Part shown: positions 42,214 to 53,399 of the stretch, piece by piece
How positions within the stretch are numbered: position 1 is the first letter of the stretch
Layout: each line of letters opens with the position of its first letter
Assembly: GCF_900112225.1 (NCBI RefSeq)
Contig: NZ_FOLD01000004.1
Location: 1-64,000 of the forward strand
Source: Massilia yuzhufengensis
GTDB lineage: Bacteria; Pseudomonadota; Gammaproteobacteria; Burkholderiales; Burkholderiaceae_D
Reading direction: 5' to 3'
Length of the DNA stretch: 64,000 nt
Notes under the pieces: generated by a model
Told to the model about the DNA's origin: nothing
The model's database searches: none
What the model saw: the letters and a program-made list of their open reading frames with translations, nothing else
Made by a program: the position numbers and the translations under genes

Positions 42214-42803
42214 GCATCCCTCCGCGCGATGTTCGACCAGGCGCGCAGGCCCGTATAGGCCATCAGCACGAAGATCGCGTACAACACCGCCGTCAGGTTC
42301 AGGCCTTTAAAGACATACAGGCCCACGTAGAGCACGTCCACCACGATCCAGACCAGCCAGTTCTCGACCTTCTTGCGGCCAAGCAGGAGCTGGCCCACCA
42401 GGCTGCCGGCGGTCAGGAAGCCGTCCGCATGCGGCACGTCGGTGTCGGTGAGATGGTCGAGGAAGGACGACAGCAGCACGAAGCCGAGGATCCAGCCGCC
42501 GATCGCCCAGGACCATCCCCGCCGCGTCAGGCGCGTGACCACCAGCTGCTGCTCGCCCGCGCCATGCAGCCACTGGTACCAGCCCCATACCGACGCGGCG
42601 ATGAACACGAACTGCAGGCCCATGTCGCCATACAGCTTGGCATCGAAGAACACCACGGCATAGGTCGCGGACGAGGCGATCGAGAACAGCCAGGCCCAGT
42701 GTTTCTGGCGAATGTTCAGCGCTACGGTCGTCACCGCCAGCAGGAAGGAGATCAGTTCCAGCGGCGTGGTGCCGAAACCGAGGACGGTGAGCGAGTCGTT
42801 CAT
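42210..42803 (-). CDS. pnuC: PnuC-type nicotinamide riboside transporter
   Basis: 197 residues with about seven membrane segments. The PnuC core is visible: LELISFLLAVTTVALNIRQK, HWAWLFSIASSATYAVVFFD, KLYGDMGLQFVFIAASVWGW, and the later block GRKKVENWLVWIVVDVLYVG. W-x3-I-x3-V-D..Y near the C-terminus is characteristic. ATG 42803 starts just before the first segment. The gene is coupled to a NadR-type kinase, which traps the substrate inside by phosphorylation, supporting nicotinamide riboside over thiamine (PnuT) or riboflavin (PnuX). Confidence 0.9.
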   Translation of the reverse strand: MNDSLTVLGFGTTPLELISFLLAVTTVALNIRQKHWAWLFSIASSATYAVVFFDAKLYGDMGLQFVFIAASVWGWYQWLHGAGEQQLVVTRLTRRGWSWAIGGWILGFVLLSSFLDHLTDTDVPHADGFLTAGSLVGQLLLGRKKVENWLVWIVVDVLYVGLYVFKGLNLTAVLYAIFVLMAYTGLRAWSNIARRDA

Positions 42804-42879
42804 GGAAGCAGTCTTGGGAGGGCGCAGCCGGGTCAGCGGGCGATTATGGGAGCTGGCCGCCGAATGCGCAAGCCGTACC

Positions 42880-42893
42880 GTCCGGATCCGGAC
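42880..42893 (+). promoter_or_regulatory. Perfect palindrome upstream of the sigma-54 promoter
   Basis: GTCCGGATCCGGAC is self-complementary and ends 63 bases before the -24 element of the ABC exporter promoter, a distance suited to an enhancer site for an NtrC-family activator. A second repeat, TTGCCCG-CAGC-CGGGCAA (42898-42915), lies between them. Either could bind the regulator encoded at 47424. Confidence 0.4.
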
Positions 42894-42956
42894 ACCATTG
42901 CCCGCAGCCGGGCAAGCCGCAAGCGCGAAACCGGCCCGCGCCCGGGCAAACGGTGC

Positions 42957-42972
42957 TGGCACGGTGCTTGCA
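42957..42972 (+). promoter_or_regulatory. Sigma-54 promoter of the ABC exporter operon
   Basis: TGGCACGGTGCTTGCA is an exact match to TGGCACG-N4-TTGCA, with GG at -25/-24 and GC at -13/-12. Transcription would begin near 42983, only about two bases before the ATG at 42985. The operon downstream ends in an NtrC-family activator, the class needed for sigma-54 promoters. Confidence 0.8.
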
Positions 42973-42984
42973 ATAGTGACCAGC

Positions 42985-44232
42985 ATGGACCAAGCACTCA
43001 ACCCTGAATTCATCCGCCGCCGCCAGCGCATCCGCGCCGCCATCGGCATCCTGCTGCTCGCCGGCCTCCTCGCGAGCTGCTGGTTCCTGAACCGCCTGCT
43101 GCGGCCCAGCGTGCCTGAAGCGGACATCGTGGTGTCGACGGTGCGGCGCGGCGATGTGGCCAACACCATCAATGCGGCCGGCGTCGTGATTCCGGTGCAC
43201 GAGGAAGTCGTGGCCAGCCCGGTGGTGAGCCGCATCGCGCGGGTCCATGCCAAGCCTGGCCAGCAGGTCAAGGCGGGCGAGCTGCTGCTGGAACTGGACG
43301 ACCGCGATATTCGCCTGGCCCTCGACGCCCTGCACGAGCAGCTGGCGCAGCAGGAGAACCGCATCCTGGCCATGCGCATCGACCTGGAACAGAAGCACAA
43401 GCAGCTCGCCAGCAGCATCGAGCTGCTCGAGCTGGACCTGCTGTCGGCGCGCGCCAAGCAGGAGCGCAACCAGAAGCTGCGCCAGAGCGGACTGGTGTCG
43501 GGCGAGGACCTGCTGGCTTCGGAGCTGAACGTCAAGCGGGGCGAGATCCAGCTGCGCCAGCAGCGCGAGCTGATCGCCGACAGCCGCCGCTCCACCGCCA
43601 GCAGCATCGACGGCGCCCGGCTGCAGAAGGAGATCCTGCAGAAACAGGTGGCCCAGCAAGAACGCATGCTGGCCCAGGCCCGCGTGACCGCGCCCTTCTC
43701 CGGCATGCTCACTTCGCTGGTGCAGGACGAAGGCGCCAGCGTCGCCGCCGGCCAGCTGCTGGCGCGCGTGTCGGAGCTGAACAACTACCGCGTCGAGGCC
43801 ACGCTGTCCGACTTCCACGCGCGCCTGCTGGCGCCCGGCCAGGTCGTGCGCGTCGAGCAGAACGGCGAGGTCATGGCCGGGCGCGTGAACACGGTGCTGC
43901 CCGAAATCCTCAATGGCACCGTCAAGCTGCTGGTCGACCTGGAAAAACCGGGCAACCCGCTCCTGCGCAACAAGATGCGGGTCGACGTCAACATCGTCAC
44001 CGCGCAAAAGAATGGCGCGCTGGTGCTCGATACCGGCGCGGCCTTCAACGGCAGCGGGCGCCAGGCCGCATTCGCGGTACTGGACGGCGTGGCGCGCAAG
44101 ACCACCCTGCAACTGGGCAGCAGCGACGGCCGCCTGGTGGAAGTGGTGGCCGGCGCGCGGCCTGGCGAGCGCTTCATCGTTTCCGACACCAAGGCTTTCG
44201 AGAACCTCGACAGCATCCGCATCACCAATTAA
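42985..44232 (+). CDS. Periplasmic adaptor (HlyD/MacA-like) of an ABC exporter
   Basis: 415 residues. One N-terminal membrane segment (IRAAIGILLLAGLLASCWFL) anchors it; NTINAAGVVIPVHEEVVASP and ASPVVSRIARVHAKPGQQVK form the first lipoyl half, a long coiled coil (about 110-230, rich in Gln/Glu/Leu) follows, and VTAPFSGMLTSLVQDEGASV is the second lipoyl half. The beta-barrel and membrane-proximal parts complete the adaptor. It links the inner-membrane ABC complex to an outer membrane channel; none is encoded in this operon, so a shared TolC-like protein is expected. ATG 42985 has no Shine-Dalgarno, in line with a nearly leaderless mRNA from the sigma-54 promoter. Confidence 0.88.
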   Translation: MDQALNPEFIRRRQRIRAAIGILLLAGLLASCWFLNRLLRPSVPEADIVVSTVRRGDVANTINAAGVVIPVHEEVVASPVVSRIARVHAKPGQQVKAGELLLELDDRDIRLALDALHEQLAQQENRILAMRIDLEQKHKQLASSIELLELDLLSARAKQERNQKLRQSGLVSGEDLLASELNVKRGEIQLRQQRELIADSRRSTASSIDGARLQKEILQKQVAQQERMLAQARVTAPFSGMLTSLVQDEGASVAAGQLLARVSELNNYRVEATLSDFHARLLAPGQVVRVEQNGEVMAGRVNTVLPEILNGTVKLLVDLEKPGNPLLRNKMRVDVNIVTAQKNGALVLDTGAAFNGSGRQAAFAVLDGVARKTTLQLGSSDGRLVEVVAGARPGERFIVSDTKAFENLDSIRITN

Positions 44233-44261
44233 CCACGACGAAAACAAGACTGGGGCAAGCC

Positions 44262-44924
<663 letters not shown>

Positions 44925-44934
44925 GGGGAGCCGC

Positions 44935-46182
44935 ATGTTCCGCAATTACCTGCTCACCGCGTGGAAGGTCTTCATGCGCCGCAAACTCTTCACCCTGATC
45001 AACCTGCTGTGCATCGTGCTGACGCTGGTGGTGCTGATGGTGATCGCCTCGCTGCTCGAAACCGCGTTCCGCCCGTCCGGCGTGGAAGGCCGCAGCGAGC
45101 GCTTCCTGCAGGTGTTCATGATGCGCATGGACAGCCCCAAGGGCGACGCCCGCAGCACCTCGCCGCTGGGCTTCAAGCTGATCGACAAATACCTCAAGCC
45201 GATGCCGGGCGTGGAGCGCGTGGCCGCGGTCACCATGCCGCAGCCGGTCTCGGTCTACCAGGGCGATGCCGTGAGCGAGCTGCAGATGCGCCGCGCCGAC
45301 GCCGACTACTGGAAGATCCTCGACTTCCGCCTGCTGGCCGGGCGCCTGCCCACCAGCGCCGACGATGCCGCCGCGCGCCACGTCGCGGTGCTCAACGCCA
45401 CCACCGCGCGGCGCCTGTTCCCCGGCACGCCGCAGGTGGCGGTCGGCCAGCGCATCGACGTGGGCGGCCAGTCGTTCGAGGTCATCGGCGTGGTGGGCGA
45501 CGCCATGCACCTGAACGCCTACGCCGACATCTGGGCGCCGATCAGCACCTATGCCTCGAGCGACTACCGCAGCCAGCTCACCGGGCCCTTCATCGCGCTG
45601 ATCCTGGCGCACAGCGCGGCCGACCTGCCGCGCATCCAGCGCGAGGTGCAGGCTATTGCCAGCGGCGTGCCACCGGACGACCCCAAGCAGTGGAAGACCA
45701 TCCGCTTCTGGGCCGACAGCAAGCTCGACCTGTTCGCCCGCATGACCATCGGCGGCAACGAAGACACCGATTCGGGCGCCGCCAAGCTGGTCTCGATCAT
45801 CGTCGTCGCCATGCTGCTGTTCATGCTGCTGCCCGCGCTGAACCTGGTCAACCTGAACACCGGCCGCATCCTCGAGCGCCGCGCCGAGATTGGCGTGCGC
45901 AAGGCCTTCGGCGCCACCAGCGCCCAGCTGGCGGTGCAGCTGGTGGTCGAGAACGTGCTGCTGTGCCTGTGCGGCGGCCTGCTGGCGCTGGGCGCCACCG
46001 TGCTGGTGCTGGCCTGGCTGGAAAGCGCCGACCTGATTCCCTACCTCGAAGTCAACCTGAACCTGGCCGTGTTCGGCTGGGGCATGCTGATCGCCACCGT
46101 CTTCGGCCTGGTGTCGGGCGTCCTGCCCGCCTGGAAGATGTCGCGCCTCGACCCCGTCCACGCCCTGAAGGGAGCCACCTGA
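44935..46182 (+). CDS. ABC exporter permease 1 (MacB/FtsX fold)
   Basis: 415 residues. TM1 near the N-terminus (LFTLINLLCIVLTLVVLMVI), a periplasmic domain of about 230 residues with the MacB_PCD pattern (DYWKILDFRLLAGRLPTSAD, VAVLNATTARRLFPGTPQVA, VIGVVGDAMH), then TM2-TM4 and the FtsX domain (NTGRILERRAEIGVRKAFGA, SRLDPVHALKGAT). GGGGAG precedes the ATG. The stop overlaps the next permease start (TGATG). Two different half-size permeases suggest a heterodimer. Confidence 0.92.
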   Translation: MFRNYLLTAWKVFMRRKLFTLINLLCIVLTLVVLMVIASLLETAFRPSGVEGRSERFLQVFMMRMDSPKGDARSTSPLGFKLIDKYLKPMPGVERVAAVTMPQPVSVYQGDAVSELQMRRADADYWKILDFRLLAGRLPTSADDAAARHVAVLNATTARRLFPGTPQVAVGQRIDVGGQSFEVIGVVGDAMHLNAYADIWAPISTYASSDYRSQLTGPFIALILAHSAADLPRIQREVQAIASGVPPDDPKQWKTIRFWADSKLDLFARMTIGGNEDTDSGAAKLVSIIVVAMLLFMLLPALNLVNLNTGRILERRAEIGVRKAFGATSAQLAVQLVVENVLLCLCGGLLALGATVLVLAWLESADLIPYLEVNLNLAVFGWGMLIATVFGLVSGVLPAWKMSRLDPVHALKGAT

Positions 46183-47402
46183 TGTTCCGCCATTTATTGA
46201 CACTGACCTGGAAGCGCAAGTCCAGGAACCTGATGCTCAGCCTCGAGATCCTGCTCGCCTTCTGCATCGTCTTCGCCGTCGCCGCCTTCGGCCTGCGCTA
46301 CTGGCAGCTGTGGGGCATGCCGATCGGCTTCGAGAGCCGCGACCTGTGGTCGGTGTCGCTGCACGTGGGCGACGAAGAGAAGACCCGGATCGACGCCGCC
46401 ACCTACGACAGCCTCCGGCGCGGCCTGGCCGAACTGCCCGAGGTGCGCGGGGTGTCCTTCGCCAGCTTCGAACCCTATGCCGGCTCGACCATCTCCACCG
46501 ACCTGCACCGCCCCGGCGCCGACGGCGGCAAGGGCCGCGGGGTGCGGGTCGAGATGCTCGATGCCGACGACCGCCTGGCCGGCGTGCTGGGACTGCGCGT
46601 GGTCGAGGGCCGCTGGTTCTCGGAACTGGACAACGGCAGCGCCGAAGGCGGCGCGCGGCCGGTCGTCATCAACCGCCGCATGGCCGCCGCCATGTTCCCC
46701 GGCGAGCGCGCGCTGGGCCAGGTGTTTACCGACAAGGACGGCGACCAGCCGACGGTTTCCTACCGCGTGGCCGGGGTGGTCGACGCCTACCGTCCCAAGG
46801 GCGAGCTGTCCTCGCCCGTCAACTTCGTATTCACCCGCTTCGAGGCCGGCCGCAACGACCGCGACGCCCGCACTATCATCCTGCGCGTCGCGCCAGGCAC
46901 CGAGCGCGCTTTCGAGAAGCGCCTGAACAGTCGCCTGAAGCTGATCCGCAACGACTGGTCGTACCAGATCACGCCGCTGCCGGCGCTGCGAACCTCGGTG
47001 CTGAAGGCGCAGATGGTGCCGCTGGTCGTAGTGGGCATCATCGCCGGCTTCATGCTGCTGATGGTCGCCTTCGGCCTGTTCGGCGCGCTGTGGCAGAACA
47101 CCACCCAGCGCATCCCGGAGATCGGCCTGCGCCGCGCGGTAGGCGCCAGCGCGGCCCAGATCTACCGCCAGATCGTGGCCGAGCAGTTCATGCTCAGCTC
47201 CGTCGCCATCGTGCTGGCGCTGGCCCTGCTGGTGCAGCTGCCGCTCACGCAGGTACTGGGCGAGAGCATGAACTGGACCGTCTTCGCGGCCGCCGCCGGG
47301 CTGTCGATGGCCGTGATCTATCTGCTATCCTTGCTGTGCGCCCTGTACCCGGGCTGGCGCGCCAGCCGGCTGAGCCCGACCGAAGCGCTGCACCATGAAT
47401 AG
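46182..47402 (+). CDS. ABC exporter permease 2 (MacB/FtsX fold)
   Basis: 406 residues with the same plan as its neighbour: KSRNLMLSLEILLAFCIVFA (TM1), periplasmic MacB_PCD domain with LGLRVVEGRWFSELDNGSAE, VVINRRMAAAMFPGERALGQ and AGVVDAYRPKGEL, then the last three segments and FtsX block NTTQRIPEIGLRRAVGASAA, ending LSPTEALHHE. The start ATG lies inside the stop of permease 1, so the pair is coupled. The sequences are related but not near-identical, as expected for an old duplication. Confidence 0.91.
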   Translation: MFRHLLTLTWKRKSRNLMLSLEILLAFCIVFAVAAFGLRYWQLWGMPIGFESRDLWSVSLHVGDEEKTRIDAATYDSLRRGLAELPEVRGVSFASFEPYAGSTISTDLHRPGADGGKGRGVRVEMLDADDRLAGVLGLRVVEGRWFSELDNGSAEGGARPVVINRRMAAAMFPGERALGQVFTDKDGDQPTVSYRVAGVVDAYRPKGELSSPVNFVFTRFEAGRNDRDARTIILRVAPGTERAFEKRLNSRLKLIRNDWSYQITPLPALRTSVLKAQMVPLVVVGIIAGFMLLMVAFGLFGALWQNTTQRIPEIGLRRAVGASAAQIYRQIVAEQFMLSSVAIVLALALLVQLPLTQVLGESMNWTVFAAAAGLSMAVIYLLSLLCALYPGWRASRLSPTEALHHE

Positions 47403-47423
47403 AACCATGAAAGACATCGCCTG

Positions 47424-48841
<1,418 letters not shown>

Positions 48842-48845
<4 letters not shown>

Positions 48846-50224
48846 CGCTGCGCCTGCGGCTGGGCGCCTACCTGGTCGGCCTGCACCTGCTGCTGTTCAT
48901 CGCGGCCGGCCTGCTCTTCATCAAACAGCCGCTGCTGTTCGTGGGCGCCGAAGCGCTGCTGGTCCTGAGCCTGCTGGCCGGCTTTGCGCTGTTGCGACGG
49001 GCGCTCGAGCCGCTCGGCTACACGCGCCGCTTCCACGACCTGCTGCAGGACCAGAACTATGCCAACCGCCTGGCCGCGCCGGCCTCGCACGAACTCGAGG
49101 AGCTGGTCGGCATGTTCAACACCATGCTGGCGGCGCTGCACCGCGAGCGCCTGGCCGCCGGCGAGCAGCAGGGCTTCCTCGACCGCCTGCTGGAAGCCAC
49201 GCCGAGCGCGGTGCTGGTGTTCGATTTCGATGGGGCGATCAGCCTTGCCAACGCCAGCGCGCTGTCGCTGCTGGACCTCGGGCCGGGCCGCCCGCAAGGC
49301 AAGCCGCTGGCGGCCTGGCTGTCGGGCGAGGCCCCGCTCGCGCCCGGCCTGGATGCGCGCGCAAGCGAGCGCAGCCTGGACCTGATCGCCCAGCTCGACG
49401 CGCTGGCGCCGGGTGACAGCCACATGCTCACCGATACCGAAGGACGCCGCTACCGCGCCCAGCGCGGCCAGTTCTTCGATCGCGGCTTCGCCCGCCACTT
49501 CCTGATGCTCGAGGAACTGACGACGGAACTGGAAGACTCGGAACGCGCGACCTACGCCAAGCTGGTGCGGGTGCTGGCGCATGAAGTGAACAACACGGTG
49601 GCCGCCACCCGTTCGGTGCTCGATTCGCTGCTGTTCTACCGCAGCCAGCTGGTGGACGCCGATGCGGTGGATTTTTCCACCGCCATCGAGGCGGTCAAGC
49701 GGCGCAACGTCAGCCTGGGCGAATTCATCGACCGCTTCACGCGCGTGGTGAAAATGCCGGCGCCGGAACTGCGGCCGACCAGCATCCGCGACATGGTCGA
49801 GGACATCCTGTGGCTCAACCGCGATCAATGCGCGAAGAACGGCATCCGCCTCGGCTGGCGCCGCTGCGACACGGCGCCGCCGCAGCTGCTCGACGTGCAG
49901 TTGATGGAAGGGGCGCTGCTGAACATCGTGAAGAATGCGATCGAGGCGGTGCTGGCGCGCCAGGCGATGGGGGTGGCCGGCGGCTATGTGGAACTCATCC
50001 TGGAGCGGGACGATGAGGGGACTGTACTGGCGGTGGTCGATTCGGCCGATTTGCTGGGCGAGGTCGCGCCGCGCCAGCTGTTCACGCCCTTCTTCAGTAC
50101 CAAGCAGGGTGGCCAGGGGATCGGCCTGATGTTCGTGCGCGAGGTCCTGATGCGGCACGCTCTGGCGTATTCGCTGGCGTCCACCGGCCAGGGCGAAACC
50201 CGTTTCGAAATCCGGTTTGCGTAG
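48842..50224 (+). CDS. Sensor histidine kinase, partner of the NtrC-type regulator
   Basis: 460 residues. Two close membrane segments at the N-terminus (LGAYLVGLHLLLFIAAGLLF, LFVGAEALLVLSLLAGFALL) with almost no periplasmic loop, a HAMP-like/coiled part, a PAS domain (LLEATPSAVLVFDFDGAISL), H-box VLAHEVNNTVAATRSVLDSL with the phosphorylated His, N-box LLNIVKNAIEAVLA and G2 GGQGIGLMFVREVL. The G1 box, normally DxGxG, reads AVVDSADLLGEV, which lacks the two Gly. Such a short input loop suggests sensing within the membrane or cytoplasm. It ends at a hairpin terminator shared with the convergent peptidase gene. Confidence 0.9.
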
Positions 50225-50248
50225 GGTGGGCGGGAGACCCGTCCACCC
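50224..50248. terminator. Bidirectional hairpin between convergent genes
   Basis: GGGTGGGCGGG-AGA-CCCGTCCACCC, an 11-bp stem with one G-T wobble pair, starts at the last base of the kinase stop codon and lies 11 bases from the convergent peptidase stop. No long U-tract; probably a terminator for both. Confidence 0.55.
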
Positions 50249-50259
50249 CAGCCCCCTGC

Positions 50260-52401
50260 TTACTTCTTCGGATACTTGATCGTCATTTCCTTGAGCAGGT
50301 TATCCGCCCCATCGACTTCCTTCATCAGCCACAGCATGTAGCGGATGTCGACGTGGATCGCGCGCGTGATCTCGCTGTCGAAATACCAGTCCTTGGTGAT
50401 CGATTCATAGGTCGAATCGAAATTCAGGCCCACCAGTTCGCCGCGCTTGTTCATGACGGCCGAACCCGAGTTGCCGCCCGTCGTATCGGCGCTCGACAGG
50501 AAGTTCACCGGCACCGTGCCCAGTGCCGCATCCTTGAACACGCCGTAGCGCTTCTGCTTGATGGCCTCCAGCAGCGGCGCCGGGACGATGAACGGATCCT
50601 TGCTGGTCGCTTTCTCGACAATGCCTTCCACGGTCGTGAACGGGCCCTTCACCAGGCCGTCGCGCGGCGAGTATGGCGCCACGGTGCCGTAGGTCACGCG
50701 CAGCGTCGAGTTGGCGTCCGGGTAGACCGGCTTGCCCTGCGACTTCTTCCATGCGATCACGGCGCTCATGTACTGCGGGATCACGCGCTCCAGGTTGCCG
50801 TCGATCTCGCTGCGGCGGTTTTCCAGGACCATGCCGGTATCGTGCAGGCGCACGGCCAGCTGGATGAACGGGTCGTTCGATTTGCGGAAGGCCTCCGGAT
50901 CCTTGCCGATCCAGGCCAGGCGCTTGGCGGTGTCGCCCAGCTCGCTCGACTTGACCATGGCATTGAGCGCAGCGGGCGCCGGCAGCAGCGCGTCCAGGCC
51001 CTGCGGGCGCACTTTCGCATCCAGGCGTGCGTAACGCGCCAGTGCCGCGCCGTAGCGGGCTTCGTCCACGCTCGGCACGAAGGACTGTTCCAGGCGGGTC
51101 AGGCGCGCCTTGATGAAGGACAGGTCGCGCTCCTGGTAGCCGGTCTCACGCTGGGCGTCCGGCTTCTGGCGCTCCAGCGCCAGGCGGTACAGGGTGCGCG
51201 CGCTTCTCAAGAGGTCGCTGTGGGTGGCTTCCAGCCATGCCGCTTCCTGGCGCGACTGCGCCATGTCCTGGGCGATCACGGTGTCCAGCTCGGCCAGCAG
51301 GTTCTTCGGCCCATTGGCGCCATGCTGCTTGTGCCAGGCGCGGAACTCGGCGTCCTGCACGTCCTTGATCGCAGCGATGTCCTTGCGCGCGAAGCCGTCA
51401 AGCAGGCCCTGGGTTTTCTTAAGCACGTTGTTCAGGCTCTTGGCGACGCTGGCGTAGCGCACGTCCCAGGCCGGGTTGCCCATGGTGGCCGCGGAGATCA
51501 CGGACAGGTCGGCGGTGATGCTGTCCACCTTGGCCGGGAAATCGACGTCGCGCGCGAAGCGGATTTCCGACGGCAGCTTGTAGCGGCTGGTGCGGCCCGG
51601 GTAGCCGGCCAGCAGGATCGGGTCGCCGTTCTTCAGGCCTTCGGCGGATACCACCAGGAAGTCCTTCGACTTGTAGGGCACGTTGTTCGGCGACGGGTCG
51701 GCCGGGCGGCCGTCCGGGCCGACATAGGCGCGCAGGAAGGAATAGTCACCGGTCTGGCGCGGCCACTCGTAGTTGTCGATGTCGCCGCCGAAGTTGCCGA
51801 TGCGGTCCGACGGCGCATACACCAGGCGCACGTCGCGGATCATCAGCTGCTTGATGCGGTAGTACTCGAGACCGCGGTGGAAGGCCGGCACCGAGCAGCG
51901 GACCGATTTGTCGGTCTCGCATTCGGCGACCAGGGCCTTGATGCGCGACTCCACCAGTTCGTGGCGCTCGCGCCCCGACATGGACGGGCTCAATCCCTTG
52001 AGCACGCGCTCGGTGACGTTTTCCAGCTTCTCGGTCACGTAGACCAGGGTGTTCGGGCCGCCCGGCAGTTCCTCGGCGCGGGTCTTGGCCAGGAAGCCGT
52101 TGATGATGTAGTTCTTTTCCGGGGTCGAGTTGCGCTGGATGGCGCCGTAGGCGCAGTGGTGGTTGGTGACCACCAGGCCGTTGGGCGACACGAACGACGC
52201 CGAGCAACCGCCCAGCGACACCATGGCGCTCATCGGGTGGCGGGTCAGGTCGGCCAGTTTCTCGGCCGGCATGGTGATGCCGATGCGCTTGAGTTCGGAT
52301 TTGAGTTGCGGCAGCTGGTGCGGTTGCCACTGGCCTTCATCGGCGACGGCGGTGGTCGCGACGCCCAGGAGGACGACAGGCAGGACGATGGATTTGAACA
52401 A
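50260..52401 (-). CDS. S46-family dipeptidyl-peptidase (DPP7/DPP11-like)
   Basis: 713 residues, standard length. Signal peptide MFKSIVLPVVLLGVATTAVA; catalytic His in VVTNHHCAYGAIQRN (about residue 80), Asp region in GGDIDNYEWPRQTGDYSF, and catalytic Ser in DTTGGNSGSAVMNKRGE (about 644). S46 enzymes cut dipeptides from peptide N-termini in the periplasm or at the surface. The residue after the FD of GLNFDSTYE tunes P1 choice: Gly there goes with DPP7-type hydrophobic specificity and Arg with DPP11-type acidic specificity; this protein has Ser. The start is a TTG with GGGG nine bases ahead. It is followed by no obvious partner. Confidence 0.92.
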   Translation of the reverse strand: MFKSIVLPVVLLGVATTAVADEGQWQPHQLPQLKSELKRIGITMPAEKLADLTRHPMSAMVSLGGCSASFVSPNGLVVTNHHCAYGAIQRNSTPEKNYIINGFLAKTRAEELPGGPNTLVYVTEKLENVTERVLKGLSPSMSGRERHELVESRIKALVAECETDKSVRCSVPAFHRGLEYYRIKQLMIRDVRLVYAPSDRIGNFGGDIDNYEWPRQTGDYSFLRAYVGPDGRPADPSPNNVPYKSKDFLVVSAEGLKNGDPILLAGYPGRTSRYKLPSEIRFARDVDFPAKVDSITADLSVISAATMGNPAWDVRYASVAKSLNNVLKKTQGLLDGFARKDIAAIKDVQDAEFRAWHKQHGANGPKNLLAELDTVIAQDMAQSRQEAAWLEATHSDLLRSARTLYRLALERQKPDAQRETGYQERDLSFIKARLTRLEQSFVPSVDEARYGAALARYARLDAKVRPQGLDALLPAPAALNAMVKSSELGDTAKRLAWIGKDPEAFRKSNDPFIQLAVRLHDTGMVLENRRSEIDGNLERVIPQYMSAVIAWKKSQGKPVYPDANSTLRVTYGTVAPYSPRDGLVKGPFTTVEGIVEKATSKDPFIVPAPLLEAIKQKRYGVFKDAALGTVPVNFLSSADTTGGNSGSAVMNKRGELVGLNFDSTYESITKDWYFDSEITRAIHVDIRYMLWLMKEVDGADNLLKEMTIKYPKK

Positions 52402-52449
52402 AGTTTGACCCCAGGTGAATAAAAAAAAGCAGCCCGGAGTATAGCTTTC

Positions 52450-53325
52450 TTACATATGCATGGGGTCGTTTTTTGGCGTATTGACGGGCTCGCGCGCCGC
52501 ACCTGACGGTACCCAGTTGCTGATTCGTTCATGCTGGGCGCGGTACTGCGCACCGATGCAGGCGGCCTGGCCGGCAGGCTGCCCGCAGCGTGCATCGCGC
52601 TCCCTGAGCCAGCGCCGCTGCAGCGCCAGCAGCTCGGCGCGGGCGTCCAGCGTGGCATGCCCGTGCCGCACCTCCCTCACCAAGCGGGCCAGTTCCAGGT
52701 CATGCCGCGACAGCGCAGCGTCGGCGCAGATGGCCTGCTCCACCGACGTCGCGGCCTTGCCGCAGTCAAAGGACGGGCCACCGCGCGGCGCTTGAAAATA
52801 CGAGCGCGGGACGAAGGGCGCTGGCGGCAGCGGGGTCGGCCGGCCGCTGCGTGAAACGAACGAGACCGTTTCCGGCCTGAGGCCATATTCGCCCAGCCAG
52901 GCGACCAGGGCCTGCTGCGCCGGCGCTGGAATACGCTGGGCATCGACGGCGTTGGAGCCGAGCCGCAGCACGCTGCCGGCTTCGGCGAAGTAGGCGCCCA
53001 GGCCGGCGCCAGTGCGGCTGTCGATCCAGAAGAAACCCTTGTCGGGACAGTAATGGTGGACGCAGGCGGAGGCCGCCATATAGCGGCCGGCCTCGACGAG
53101 CACCGGGCCCGGGGGGGCGCCCAGCCCGGCCAGGACATCGCGCGCCAGCGCGGCGGGCACGCGTGACTGGACCAGGGCTCGCGCGCGCTTGTCCCAGATG
53201 AAGCTGTTGGTGGATTTTCCTGCATACGCCAGCACCCACGCGCTCGGGTGTGACGCGGGCGCGGCGCCGGCGGCCGCACTGGCCGCAAGTAGCGCCAGCG
53301 CGAGGATCTGCTTCACGTCAGTCAT
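52450..53325 (-). CDS. Secreted protein with C-terminal LprI/DUF1311 domain
   Basis: 291 residues. Signal peptide MTDVKQILALALLAASAAAG (cleavage near GAAPA). The N-terminal half contains CVHHYCPDKGFFWIDSRTGA, a pattern I do not recognise as an enzyme. The C-terminal 90 residues have SFDCGKAATSVEQAICADAA, LSRHDLELARLVREV, QRRWLRERDARC and a further Cys: the four-Cys LprI-type domain named after a mycobacterial lysozyme inhibitor. A role in resisting lysozyme is possible but not proven for such proteins. Next gene on the same strand is the peptidase, 48 bases on. Confidence 0.75.
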   Translation of the reverse strand: MTDVKQILALALLAASAAAGAAPASHPSAWVLAYAGKSTNSFIWDKRARALVQSRVPAALARDVLAGLGAPPGPVLVEAGRYMAASACVHHYCPDKGFFWIDSRTGAGLGAYFAEAGSVLRLGSNAVDAQRIPAPAQQALVAWLGEYGLRPETVSFVSRSGRPTPLPPAPFVPRSYFQAPRGGPSFDCGKAATSVEQAICADAALSRHDLELARLVREVRHGHATLDARAELLALQRRWLRERDARCGQPAGQAACIGAQYRAQHERISNWVPSGAAREPVNTPKNDPMHM

Positions 53326-53399
53326 GGCGATTCGGGAGCCGTTGTCGGTCCCCGATCATACCCAGCCGCGCAGCAGCTGGCCACACTGCAGGCCGATAC

